Source of the DNA: Flavobacterium sp. 140616W15
GTDB lineage: Bacteria > Bacteroidota > Bacteroidia > Flavobacteriales > Flavobacteriaceae
Direction of reading: 5' to 3'
NCBI RefSeq assembly: GCF_003668995.1
Contig: NZ_CP033068.1
Coordinates: forward strand, 1,364,001-1,428,000
DNA length: 64,000 nt
How positions within the stretch are numbered: position 1 is the stretch's first letter; every line of letters starts with the position of its first letter. The position numbers and the translations under genes were made by a program. This document shows, in pieces, positions 37,049-46,636 of this stretch. Under the pieces are notes generated by a model that saw only the letters and a list, made by a program, of their open reading frames with translations, made no database searches and had not been told where the DNA came from.

Positions 37049-38149
37049 ATGATGAAAAAATTACTTACTGTACTAAATTTACTTGCTTTCATAGCTATTT
37101 TTGGTCAAACTGGTATCGGTACACATACGCCCGAAGGGGCTCTGGATATCACTTCTCCTAGTAAGGATTGGGGTTTAGTGCTTCCTCATGTTGATCAGGC
37201 AGAAAATACCAAGAATCCTACAGGGAAAGCCGTGAAAAAAGGAACTATTGTTTATGATTTGGAAGAGAACTGTATTAGGTATTTTAATGGTTCAGAATGG
37301 AGCGGATGTATAGTAGCACCAATTCCTATTAAATTAGAATGTGGTTCAGCTGTTTTAAACAAAAATATTATTGTTAATTATCCAGTAGCTACCGGGACAA
37401 CTGTTTCTATTCCTTATTTTAATAAAGAAGAGAGTATTAGTTATGATGAAATTACTATTCAATCTAAGGGTGTAACTGGGTTAAAGGCTGTTCTATCTTC
37501 AGGTTCTATTAAAAAAGGTGCTGGTAATTTGGTCTTTTCTATTTCAGGAATGCCTTCTGCAGAAGGGGTGGCTAAATTTCCTTTGAGAATAGCAGGAGTA
37601 GATTGTGAATTTGTTATTACTGTAAAGTATTATACAGCAATTGAAGTTCCGGCTATAACTAATCTTAGTTGCGATCAGAAAGATCAATTAAGTAATACTG
37701 GCTTAATTGGTAAACATATAATAAATGGACAAGAAGTGATGGTCAATTATACTTTTTCAAATGCCTACACCTATACTACTTCATTATCTCATTGTGATGT
37801 AACTACAATAGCTAATAGTATATGGTTGGGAGGGAGGAATAGCATTGGTACCATTTTGATTACCTTTTCCCGTCCTGTAACGAATGTAGGAATCGCTTTT
37901 ACAGGTGCAGACCCAGGTGAAGTGGTTGCTTTTACGACTAATAGAAAACAAGCTGTTGAACTAAAAAAGAGTGGTTCTTGTGCAAACTATTTCAGCATAA
38001 CAGATAATAAGATAAAATACACTGGTAATAATGTAGGTGGAAATCTTACAGTAGGAGGAGTATGGTTTACAGAGCTAAAATTGGAACATAACGGAGCAGG
38101 AGACGGAGCAGTATTTAGTTTCTGTTTAAATAGCAGTGATGGGCTGTAG
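37049..38149 (+). CDS. Secreted array protein B1
   Basis: This 366-residue protein has a signal peptide (MMKKLLTVLNLLAFIAIFGQ) followed at once by the shared module (GIGTHTPEGALDITSP ... GLVLPHVD ... GTIVYDLEENCIRYFNGSEW). Next is a flavobacterial beta-sandwich repeat (about 100-195; TTVSIPYF, GLKAVLSSGSIKKGAGNL, VDCEFVI). A C-terminal domain (about 205-366; IINGQEVMV, ITFSRPVTNVGIAF, GGNLTVGGVWFTEL) is seen also in B2 and in the fragment at 42008. It has no sorting domain or TM helix. It is likely a secreted or surface protein of unknown function with its own promoter and terminator. Confidence 0.82.
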   Translation: MMKKLLTVLNLLAFIAIFGQTGIGTHTPEGALDITSPSKDWGLVLPHVDQAENTKNPTGKAVKKGTIVYDLEENCIRYFNGSEWSGCIVAPIPIKLECGSAVLNKNIIVNYPVATGTTVSIPYFNKEESISYDEITIQSKGVTGLKAVLSSGSIKKGAGNLVFSISGMPSAEGVAKFPLRIAGVDCEFVITVKYYTAIEVPAITNLSCDQKDQLSNTGLIGKHIINGQEVMVNYTFSNAYTYTTSLSHCDVTTIANSIWLGGRNSIGTILITFSRPVTNVGIAFTGADPGEVVAFTTNRKQAVELKKSGSCANYFSITDNKIKYTGNNVGGNLTVGGVWFTELKLEHNGAGDGAVFSFCLNSSDGL

Positions 38150-38243
38150 TATTTTATTAAATTTTCACCTAATACATAGTTCCGAAGTTTTTTTATGAAA
38201 AGTAGGTAAATATCTTTTTTGCCCCACAATAGCAAACCAATCC

Positions 38244-38275
38244 AACCTCGTTAGTAATACTGACGAGGTTTTTTT
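38244..38275 (+). terminator. Terminator after B1
   Basis: AACCTCGTTAG-TAAT-ACTGACGAGGTT and a T7 run. It has a compensated change (T/A pair) relative to the copy at 36800, which supports the stem. Confidence 0.8.
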
Positions 38276-38367
38276 ATTAAGTTGGTTTAAAAATACTTCG
38301 ACGAATAGTAAAGCTTATAATGCATGTTTTATAATTTTTATTAGACTATAAAAAAAACAAGTATAAT

Positions 38368-38375
38368 TAATTTTG
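38368..38375 (+). promoter_or_regulatory. Putative -7 box of gene B2
   Basis: TAATTTTG, 116 bp before the start, at the same relative position as in B1 although the bases just upstream differ. Confidence 0.6.
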
Positions 38376-38491
38376 CGCCCCAAATTAATCATATCGTGAA
38401 TATTAAGTATGTTTCCTGCAAGTGGATAGTTATATTGTTTTATTCCTAATGATTTAGACAACTAAACAGATAAAAATAAAAATTAAAAGAA

Positions 38492-39598
38492 ATGATAAAA
38501 AAATTACTTACGGTATTAAATCTACTTGCTTTTATTGCTGTTTTTGGTCAGAGTGGTATTGGTACACATACGCCCGAAGGGGCTCTGGATATCACTTCTC
38601 CTAGTAAGGATTGGGGTTTAGTGCTTCCTCATGTTGATCAGGCAGAAAACACCAAGAATCCTACAGGGAAAGCCGTGAAGAAAGGAACTATTGTTTATGA
38701 TTTGAAAGAGAACTGTATCCGATATTTTAATGGCACAGAATGGAGCGGATGCATATTGGCACCTATTCCTAGTCTATTAGAGTTGAACTGTAGTGCGGTG
38801 GTTGTAAATCAGGATATTATTGCTAATTACCCAATCGGTGGCGGAACAACCGTTTCTATCCCTTATTCTAATGCAGGAGAAGCTTTTGATTATGGAGAGA
38901 TTGCTATTTTATCGAAAAATATAATCGGATTGAAGGCTGTTCTTCCTTCGGGATCTATCCAGAAAGGTTCTGGTAGTCTGGTCTTTTCTATTATAGGAAC
39001 GCCTTCTACGTCCGGGGAGGCAAAATTTTATTTGAATATAGGAGGAGTAGATTGTGAATTTGTTGTTATAGCAAAGAATTATACAGATACTGAAGTTCCT
39101 ATAGCGGATTTGACTTGTGGACTAAATGAACAATTAAATATAACTACATTAAAAGGCGAACATATAATAAACGGAAAAGAAGTAACTGTTACTTATGACG
39201 GTTCAAATATAAAGTCTATTTACGAAAGTGATTATAACTGTAGTGCAGCTGTAGTAGCTAATGGTTTCTGGTTAGGATATGGTGGACCTAGTACTCTCGT
39301 TATTCGCTTCTCTCGTCCAGTAACAAATGTAGGAATCGCTTTTAAAGGAACACAAACTGAAGAAGAGTTTACCTTTACAATAAATAACAATCACTCCATT
39401 CAACTAAAAACTAACAGTTCTTGTCAAGAGAAAATCAACATAACTGATAATAGAATAAGTTTCATAGGAGGAATAGGAGCTATAGGAGGAAATATTACTG
39501 TAGGAGGCAAATGGTTTACAGAGTTAACAATCAAACATAATGGACAAATAAATGGTTCAGTTTTTGGTTTTTGTTTAAATAACAGCGATGCGCTGTAG
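38492..39598 (+). CDS. Secreted array protein B2
   Basis: This 368-residue tandem paralogue of B1 has the same architecture. The signal peptide and shared module are almost identical (GIGTHTPEGALDITSP, FNGTEWSGCI). The beta-sandwich repeat and C-terminal domain are clearly diverged (TLVIRFSRPVTNVGIAFKG, GGNITVGGKWFTEL). Strong conservation of the first 90 residues with a more variable remainder suggests recombination or conversion of 5' ends. The promoter and terminator are duplicated with the gene. Confidence 0.82.
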   Translation: MIKKLLTVLNLLAFIAVFGQSGIGTHTPEGALDITSPSKDWGLVLPHVDQAENTKNPTGKAVKKGTIVYDLKENCIRYFNGTEWSGCILAPIPSLLELNCSAVVVNQDIIANYPIGGGTTVSIPYSNAGEAFDYGEIAILSKNIIGLKAVLPSGSIQKGSGSLVFSIIGTPSTSGEAKFYLNIGGVDCEFVVIAKNYTDTEVPIADLTCGLNEQLNITTLKGEHIINGKEVTVTYDGSNIKSIYESDYNCSAAVVANGFWLGYGGPSTLVIRFSRPVTNVGIAFKGTQTEEEFTFTINNNHSIQLKTNSSCQEKINITDNRISFIGGIGAIGGNITVGGKWFTELTIKHNGQINGSVFGFCLNNSDAL

Positions 39599-39677
39599 TA
39601 TTTTATCTAACACATAGCAACATAGATTTCTATAATATTTTAAATTGTAGAAAAAGAAATATCTTATTAAACCAATC

Positions 39678-39709
39678 CAACCTCGTTAGTAATACTGGCG
39701 AGGTTTTTT
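39678..39709 (+). terminator. Terminator after B2
   Basis: AACCTCGTTAG-TAAT-ACTGGCGAGGTT and a T run, the third copy of the conserved hairpin. Confidence 0.78.
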
Positions 39710-39800
39710 ATCACCTTGATTTAAAAACAGCTCTACCAATAATATTTCTTCTAGTGCTAGTTTTATGGCTTTAATTGCAGATTAAAAGAAATAGGTATTG

Positions 39801-39808
39801 TAATTTTG
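39801..39808 (+). promoter_or_regulatory. Putative -7 box of gene A2
   Basis: TAATTTTG in attgtaattttgcacctt. It follows the conserved tttatggctttaattgcaga also seen before A1 and at 46220. Confidence 0.6.
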
Positions 39809-39902
39809 CACCTTAAATTAAAACGTAACCCCAACGCTAATGATTACTCGCTTGTAGTATTTTATAATCTTGAAAATAGAGTTATTAGTATAAACATTTT
39901 TC

Positions 39903-42005
39903 ATGAAATACCTTTTATACAATAATAAAACAAGATTCTTTTTTTAGTGACTTTAATAGTAGTGTTATTTCCAATAAAAAGTTTCGCTCAGGAAGCACAG
40001 AAGATGGGGCGGGTAAATCCAAATATTCCCTATACTTTTAGTAGTGAGAGAGGTGATTATATTTATCTTGACAGAGGAACTATTGTTCCAAAACTTAGTG
40101 CCACTGATGCTGTGAGTGATCGATTGCCTATAGGTTTTTCTTTTCAATTTGGATGTGAAACATATTCAAATTTTTATGCTAGTTCTAACGGAACGTTATC
40201 TTTTAATTATGCATTTAATAATGCTTCTAATTCTGGGCGTTCGTTGACTCCAACTAATTTAACTTTATTAGCTCCATTCTGGGATTATTTACATGGTGGT
40301 AATGGTGTTTTTTCATACCGTACCACAGGCGTGGCTCCCAATCGGGTTTTTACTGCGGAGTGGAAAAACTGGAAAGCATATTGGGATGTAGCAGCTATGA
40401 TCTCTTTTCAGGTTAAATTGTATGAAGGAACTAATAGTATAGAATATGTTTATAATCAGGAACCAACATCCAATACAAATATTCCTACCGGTGTTTCTAT
40501 TGGTATGTTTAACGGCAACAGTTTTAATGCAGCAGCCAAACAACTATGGCTCAACAACAGCAGCGAGAACCCTACAGCCTCTTTAAATTTTACTGAGAAT
40601 ATTTTTATACGTCCAGCAAGTGGACAGGTATATCGTTTTACTCATAATGACGATGATGCCAGTTGTGAGGTTTTTTTTTATGGTCAGACCATGATAAACA
40701 AAACTGGAGGAACAAATGAAAATGATGGACTCAGGATTACTTTATCGGGTGCTGCAAATATGCAAGTCCGAAGAAAAAATGTAAATCAGATAAGTAACTC
40801 CAATAACAACTTATTGATAGGAACTTCAAATCCATATGGACCTACAGGGTCTAGTCACGGTGTGGTACTTGCAGTGGGGAATACCTATTTTGCAGGAGGA
40901 GCATTGAGACCAGAGGATGGAAGTAAAACAATGTTAAGTGTTGTTAGTAGTACGGAGCAAAGCCGTATCGAATCCCCTTCGGGGCATTTTGTAAATGAAA
41001 TTAAACTAGCTGCTGTCAAAAATGATTTGACCTATTATTTGACAATAAAATATGTTTACGATTTCCCTGAGAATTATTTTTTATAGATTATATACGGTGA
41101 CTATCCCAGAAGGAAATACCGAAGAAGTTAAATTGGCTCATGGTTGGGATACTCATATGCAAAATAACAAAAGTCTAGGGCCAGGGTTTGTAACAGGAGT
41201 TGCTCCCAATTTAGTTGTTGGAGCAAAGATGATAGGAGGAGCTTCCTATGAAGCTTTTGAGTATATAGGAGGTGTACCCTGGAGTGGTTATTTTTCTGCT
41301 TATTATATCTTAATGCCTTATAATTTAGGACGTGATATGACTTTCAAAAATACTGTAAACCCTGATGTTAATATCGATAATGGTCTAGGGATTTCAATGA
41401 ATTTTGGGAGTATTCCAGGTAGTTTTACCAGTAGTAACAAATTGTTTTTTGCTTGTAGTGCAGGAGATGTAGCACCAACTTTAGTCAATGGGGCAGTAAT
41501 TTGTCAAGATGAGGTTTTAAATTTAAATAGTCTTATTACATCTCCAGCCCCTCCACCAGATGTGGCTGTAGTCTGGAAAGATGCAAAAGGAGCAGTAGTT
41601 ACAGATCCTACAGCGGTAACTAAAGCAGGAAAGTACACTGTTTATTATTATTCTGCAAAATACTATTGTATTTCACCTACTGCTAGTATTGATATTGTAT
41701 ATGACAGCTGTGGAATCTGTTATAAACCAGGGGTTACTACTGGAACAGAAGCAGGTTTTCCTTTAGCCGTTATTTCTATGCTGGACCGAAAAAATCATCC
41801 TGCCATAAATCCAAGAAATGGAGCTTTGATTTTAGAGTCTAAAGAAAAAGGCTTTGTGATTAGTAGGGTTGCTTCACCAGAAACAGCAATCGCTGTTCCA
41901 GTCGAAGGGATGCTTGTTTTTGATACGATAAGCAATTGTTTGAAATTGTACAATGGTATCATTTGGAATTGTATTGAGCAAACATGTGTTGGTGAACACC
42001 AATAA
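39903..42005 (+). pseudogene. NIDO-like surface protein A2, interrupted by frameshifts
   Basis: The ATG at 39903 opens the family signal peptide, but the T7 run at 39939-39945 lacks one base. The frame from 39947 encodes the NIDO-like and middle domains to a stop at 41086. There the T6 run at 41077-41082 is one base short and an extra AT follows, compared with A4 (48930-48965). The frame resumes from about 41090 (YTVTIPEGNTEEV) through the Ig-like segment and shared module to 42005. With these repaired, the protein would have 700 residues. The second break needs two indels, so real decay is more likely here than in A1. It ends GEHQ where other copies end DND or DNN. Confidence 0.8.
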
Positions 42006-42007
42006 CG

Positions 42008-42312
42008 AATTTTGCTTGTGGTGTAGAGAATCAATTAAACTATGCTACACTAAATGGCAAACATATGTTAGATGGAAAAGAAGTAACAGTTACTTATACG
42101 GCAATGACAAGCAGCCCATTCAACTAAAAAGCAATAGTTATTGTCAAGAAAATATCAACATAACGGATAATAAAGTAAGTTTCAATGGAATAAGATTAGG
42201 AGGGAATATTACTGTAGGTGGAGGATGGTTTACAGAACTAACATTTCAACATAACGGAGAAGGAGCTGGTTCGTTAATTAATTTCTGTTTAGATAATGCT
42301 GTTGTTCAATGA
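42008..42312 (+). pseudogene. Remnant of a B-type gene (C-terminal domain only)
   Basis: Directly after A2, one frame reads NFACGVENQLNYATLNGKHM and LDGKEVTVTYT. After a deletion it continues in another frame as PIQLKSNSYCQENINITDNK, GGNITVGGGWFTELTFQHNG and FCLDNAVVQ. These match the C-terminal domain of B2 in order, with about 60 codons of the middle missing. The 5' half of the gene is absent and A2 abuts it, so a deletion or recombination joined an A-type 3' end to a B-type 3' end. Confidence 0.75.
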
Positions 42313-42341
42313 TCTAGAGATTAATTTACACTACTCTTTAT

Positions 42342-42383
42342 AAAAAAATCCAATCCTAATAATTTATTGATTGGATTTTTTTT
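42342..42383 (+). terminator. Terminator after the A2/B-remnant locus
   Basis: AAAAAATCCAATC pairs with GATTGGATTTTTT, followed by T residues. The same stem type occurs at 43698 and 52925. Confidence 0.8.
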
Positions 42384-42700
42384 ATAAATTTAATCATGTA
42401 TTTTTTTAATATTTGTATCGGTTCTAGTAGCTACAATTTAAAATTAAGGCTTATAGTGGCAGTTTTATAGTTTTAAATAAAATAAATAAAAAAGAAGATT
42501 AACTACTTTTACCCCGAATTTTTAACCGACCATTTGTTAGTTTAATTAAAAGTAGTAATACATCAAAAGTAATGTAGCGAAAGAGCCAATACAGAATTTT
42601 GTTTTGAACCGCTGTCCCTATTTTGGTCTTACTTCTTTCATAACAATTTTGGTTTTGTGAAGCATAGAATTTTTTATATTTAAGGTGTAATTATTTGTTT

Positions 42701-43677
42701 ATGAAAGTAATAGATCATGATTTTGATAGCAATCGAGATCCGCTTGCAGTGATAGCAGATGCTGTAGGAGGAGTTGTTGATGGTAACATTGTAAGAGGAG
42801 ATAATGAGATATATAAAGGATCGTATTCATTTTTTAACATTGAAGAAGGGGTTCTGGCTGTATTAATTGATGTAAGCTATAAAAAGACACTGTTTTTAAA
42901 ACACAAGAATAGAACTAATAATGATGGCGTAATTTTATATTTTTATCTATTAAGTACTGATATTGATTTTTTTTTGAATAAAAAAGCGATACAATTCGGA
43001 AAACTAGATTATAATTTCATCATGCTAGATGGCGCATTAGATATAGATTACATCGTTAAAAAAGAAACCCATATCTATGGTGTTTGTGTTGTTGTAAAAA
43101 AAGATACTTTTAAAGAATATATAAATAAGATTTGTAAAATTAAAGAGGATGTCGTTTTTGATATTAAAAGAACGTAATTATTAACATAGACAGAATGAGT
43201 TATCGAAGTCTGGATTTAATAAAAAAATTCAGGAAAACTGCACCAGATACACCATACTATGAGATGAATTTTAAGGCATTGGTTTATGCCTTACTAAATA
43301 ATTATTTAGAGCAGTTAAAGACAAAAAAAATGATCCTTGGCAAAGCTGTTAATGATGATATAAAAAGAATAATTATTTCTAAAAAATTCATGCAAAAAAA
43401 TAATGAGAGGGAATTTCCTGGGATTGATTTTTTGGCTGCCAAAGCATTAATGTCTATTTCTAAATATAAAAAAATGTTTACTAAGACTATAGGTGTCTCT
43501 CCTGCAGTATATTTTTCTGATAGTAAATTAGAAAAAGCAAAAGAGTTCATAGAAACAAAACAATATACTGTCGAAGAAATTTCAATTAAATTAAATTACT
43601 CCAGTGCTTCTTATTTAACTAGAAGGTTTACCAAAAGATATGGAGTTTCTCCAAAAGAATACCAAAATTTATTATAA
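42701..43677 (+). CDS. AraC-like regulator, type 1 (third locus), single-base frameshift
   Basis: The start MKVIDHDFDSNRDPL aligns with the gene at 32344. The frame stops at 43177 and resumes as MSYRSLDLIKKFRK. One more A in the A4 run at 43166-43169 (A5 in the paralogue) restores a continuous frame of 325 residues, exactly the length of the paralogue. The C-terminal AraC/XylS region is intact (ALMSISKYKKMFTKTIGVSP, YTVEEISIKLNYSSASYL, YGVSPKEYQNLL). No type 2 partner follows; a terminator and array gene A3 come next. It is either a sequencing error or a disabled regulator. Confidence 0.82.
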
Positions 43678-43697
43678 GTTATACTAATACTTATTTG

Positions 43698-43743
43698 AAA
43701 AAAAATCCCAATCATAAATTGTTTATTGATTGGGATTTTTTTA
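43698..43743 (+). terminator. Terminator after the third AraC-like gene
   Basis: AAAAATCCCAATCA pairs with TGATTGGGATTTTT and a T run, 20 bp past the stop. Confidence 0.82.
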
Positions 43744-43880
43744 TCAAGTTAATTGTGTGTATTTTCAAAATACTTCAAGCGGCTCTATTAGTTGTATAAT
43801 TTAAAACTAAACAAAATAAATTATGGCTTATAATGCATGTTTTATAATTTTTATTAGAAAGTAAAAGAAAGTAGCATATG

Positions 43881-43888
43881 TAGTTTTG
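43881..43888 (+). promoter_or_regulatory. Putative -7 box of gene A3
   Basis: TAGTTTTG in catatgtagttttgtagc. The preceding block cttataatgcatgttttata is identical to those upstream of B1 and B2. Confidence 0.6.
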
Positions 43889-43973
43889 TAGCTCAAATTA
43901 GAACAGAATCCCAATACTAATGATTACTCACTTTTATACTCTTGAAAATAGAGTCAGTAATATTAATTTTTTT

Positions 43974-46073
43974 ATGAAATATCTTTTATACAATTATAAA
44001 GTAAGACTCTTTTTTTTAGTGCTGTTTGTAGCGCTATTTCCAATAATGAGTGAGGCACAGCAAGCGCAGAAGGTAAAAAGAGTAAATCCAAATATCCCCT
44101 ATACTTTTAGCAGTAAGAGTAGTGCCTATAAATATCTTGATGGAGGTACTGTTGTTCCTGCTCTTAGTAAAGATGATGCAGTGAGTGGTAAGCTTCCCAT
44201 AGGTTTTCCTTTTCAATTGGGATGTGATTTTTACTCCGATTTCTATGCTAGTTCTAATGGTACGTTATCTTTTAATGATCCTTTTGTTAGTATGAATAAT
44301 GGGAGCTATATATTGTCAATGAGTCGTTATGCTAATTTAACTTTATTGGCTCCTTTATGGGATAATTTAAATGGAGATCGCGGTATTTTTTCATACAAAA
44401 CTACTGGTACAGCACCAAATCAGGTCTTTATTGCGGAGTGGAAAAACTGGAAGTGGTTCTACAATGCAACTTCGGCTGTAATCTCTTTTCAGGTTAAATT
44501 ATATGAAGGGAGCAATAGAATAGAATATATTTACAATCAGGAACCATCACCCAATACGTCTGGATCAGCTTCTATTGGTATCTTTAATGCCAATACTTTA
44601 AATGCAGAAGCGAAACAATTATGGATCAATAATACTAGCGAGAGCCCAGTAGCTTCTACAAGCATTACCGAGAATATCAATATACGCCCGGCAAGCGGAC
44701 AGGTATATCGTTTTACTCGTAATGATACTGATGCTAGTTGTGATGGAGTTGTTTATTATGGACAGACTATAATAAATCCAAATGGTGGGACAAATGCAAA
44801 TGATGGACTTAAGATTATCCTATCGGGTGCTGCAAATATGCAAATTATAAGAAATGGAAAAGGTCAAATACATAAACCTGATAACTACTTACCATATGGT
44901 ACTACGAATCCATATAATGTTACAGGACCTGGTGCTCATGGTGTAGCGCTTGCTGTAGGGAATTCTTATTTTACAGGAGGGGAATTGGTACCCGTATATG
45001 GTGAAGATCAGCGATTGGAAGTTGTAAGTAGTACACAACAAGGAGCTATCGAATCTACTCCTGGGCATTTTGTTAATGAAATTAAACTGGCTGCTGTGAA
45101 AAATCGATTGACGTACTATTTAACAGTAAAATATGTTTACAATTTGCCAGAGAATAATTTTTACATAGATTATACCGTAACTATACCAGAAGGCAATACT
45201 GAAGAAGTTAAATTGGCTCATGGTTGGGATACTTTTTTACAAGGCTCTGATAGTGGACCAGGGTTTGTACTAGGAACAGCTCCTAGTTTGGTGGTTGGAG
45301 TAAAAAGGGAACCTTCATTTGAAGCTTTTGAGTTTGTAAAAGGCATACCCTGGAGTGGTTATTTTTCTGCTAATTACGGTTCATTAAATACTGATTTAGG
45401 ATGGGATACGACATTTAAAAATACTATAGATCCTGATCCTACTACGGATAATGGTATAGGGATTTCAATGAATTTTGGGAAGATCCCAGGAAGTTTTACC
45501 AGTAGTAACAAACTGGTTTTTGCTTGTGAAGCGGGAGATGTAGCACCAGCTTTAGCCAATAAGGGAGGTATTTGCCAAGGCATGGTATTAGATTTAAATA
45601 GTCTTATTATATCTCCAACGCCTCCAGGTTCAGTTATAGTTTGGAAAGATTCAAAAGACGAAGTCGTTGCAGATCCTACAACAGTGATTACAGAAGGTAC
45701 GTATAAAGCTTATTATCATTCTGTAAAATACGATTGTGATTCTCCTGTTGCCACTACTGTTGTTAAACAGGATACTAGCTGTGGAATCTGTTATAAACCT
45801 GGTGTTGTTACAGGTACACAAACAGGTTCTCCTTTAGCGGTTATTTCTACGCTGGATCGAAAAAATCATCCTGCCGTAAATACAAGAAGCGGAGCTTTAA
45901 TTTTAGAGTCTAAAGAAAAAGGTTTTGTCATTAGCAGGATTGCTTCACCAGAAACAGCCATTGCGGTTCCGGTAGAAGGGATGCTTGTTTATGATACGAC
46001 AAGCAATTGTTTAAAGTTGTATAATGGTATCATTTGGAATTGTATTGAGCAAACATGTGTTGATAATGATTAA
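43974..46073 (+). CDS. NIDO-like secreted surface protein A3 (intact)
   Basis: This is the best intact member of family A with 699 residues. I choose ATG 43974, which opens the conserved signal peptide (MKYLLYNYKVRLFFLVLFVA ... SEAQ); an in-frame ATG at 43920 adds only leader sequence. Order: NIDO-like domain (ASSNGTLSFN, LLAPLWDNLN, AEWKNWKWFYN); the middle domain (GGTNANDGLKIILSGAANMQ, YTVTIPEGNTEEVKLAHGWD, GISMNFGKIPGSFTSSNKLV); an Ig-like segment with paired Cys; and the shared module (DRKNHPAV ... GALILESKEKGF ... GMLVYDTTSNCLKLYNG). There is no sorting domain or anchor. NIDO domains usually occur in extracellular adhesive proteins, so a surface or matrix role is likely. Confidence 0.85.
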   Translation: MKYLLYNYKVRLFFLVLFVALFPIMSEAQQAQKVKRVNPNIPYTFSSKSSAYKYLDGGTVVPALSKDDAVSGKLPIGFPFQLGCDFYSDFYASSNGTLSFNDPFVSMNNGSYILSMSRYANLTLLAPLWDNLNGDRGIFSYKTTGTAPNQVFIAEWKNWKWFYNATSAVISFQVKLYEGSNRIEYIYNQEPSPNTSGSASIGIFNANTLNAEAKQLWINNTSESPVASTSITENINIRPASGQVYRFTRNDTDASCDGVVYYGQTIINPNGGTNANDGLKIILSGAANMQIIRNGKGQIHKPDNYLPYGTTNPYNVTGPGAHGVALAVGNSYFTGGELVPVYGEDQRLEVVSSTQQGAIESTPGHFVNEIKLAAVKNRLTYYLTVKYVYNLPENNFYIDYTVTIPEGNTEEVKLAHGWDTFLQGSDSGPGFVLGTAPSLVVGVKREPSFEAFEFVKGIPWSGYFSANYGSLNTDLGWDTTFKNTIDPDPTTDNGIGISMNFGKIPGSFTSSNKLVFACEAGDVAPALANKGGICQGMVLDLNSLIISPTPPGSVIVWKDSKDEVVADPTTVITEGTYKAYYHSVKYDCDSPVATTVVKQDTSCGICYKPGVVTGTQTGSPLAVISTLDRKNHPAVNTRSGALILESKEKGFVISRIASPETAIAVPVEGMLVYDTTSNCLKLYNGIIWNCIEQTCVDND

Positions 46074-46107
46074 TTGAAGTCTTGGAATTGAAGTTTACTA
46101 TTGTTTT

Positions 46108-46187
46108 TATTTAACACCTATAGGCATTATAAATAAGTAAAACGCCTAATTTGAGCTAAAGAAAACTATGTTTTTATGATTAACTCT
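46108..46187. repeat. Degenerate ACACATAG-type element after A3
   Basis: TTAACACCTATAGGC and AAGTAAAACGCCTAATTTGAGC match the element after A1 (36709-36783) and mark the same relative position behind a paralogous gene. Confidence 0.45.
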
Positions 46188-46257
46188 TATACAAATAATA
46201 AGGCTTCTAGTGCTAGTTTTATGGCTTTAATTTCAGATTTAATAAAAGGAGTATATG

Positions 46258-46265
46258 TAATTTTG
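46258..46265 (+). promoter_or_regulatory. Orphan array-type promoter box
   Basis: TAATTTTG in tatatgtaattttgctttt lies behind the same tttatggctttaat block as at A1 and A2. The next gene starts 566 bp away, so a gene may have been lost here. The remaining 46074-46830 stretch is repeat-rich. Confidence 0.45.
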
Positions 46266-46636
46266 CTTTTAATTAAAACTTAGCCTGAAACTAATGTTGT
46301 GATTAATTAAATTTTAACCTAACACATAAAAACATGGGTTCTATATACAATTAAAACATACAAAAATGGTAGCGCCATTGGGGATAGTGGTGTGTATGGT
46401 AAATAGAATTTACAAATATTGATTGTGATAGAATCTGTTAGATTTTAATTGTCAAGCTTTTGCTTAACAACTAGTATTATAGATTCTAAATATAATCAAA
46501 GGCAGCCAAAAGGAATACATTTTTTTCACATTGTAGGTAGAACGATGTGATTGATAAACAAATGGGAAGTCTATTATTAGTAAAAACCATGTTTTTATGT
46601 GTTAAATTATTACATCCAAATGAGAATGGTTTTTAT

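Larger units (their letters stand above)
36791..37130. repeat. Segmental duplication, copy 1 (partner 38233-38573)
   Basis: From the terminator at 36800 through the promoter, leader and signal-peptide codons of gene B1, the sequence is nearly identical to 38233-38573. The similarity continues at lower identity through the genes. Within this stretch lie aagcttataatgcatgtttt and attttgcgccccaaattaat, both unchanged in the partner. Confidence 0.85.
38233..38573. repeat. Segmental duplication, copy 2 (partner 36791-37130)
   Basis: The second copy of the terminator-promoter-leader-signal-peptide block described at 36791. Differences are scattered single bases and a few changes around the -7 box. 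Confidence 0.85.
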
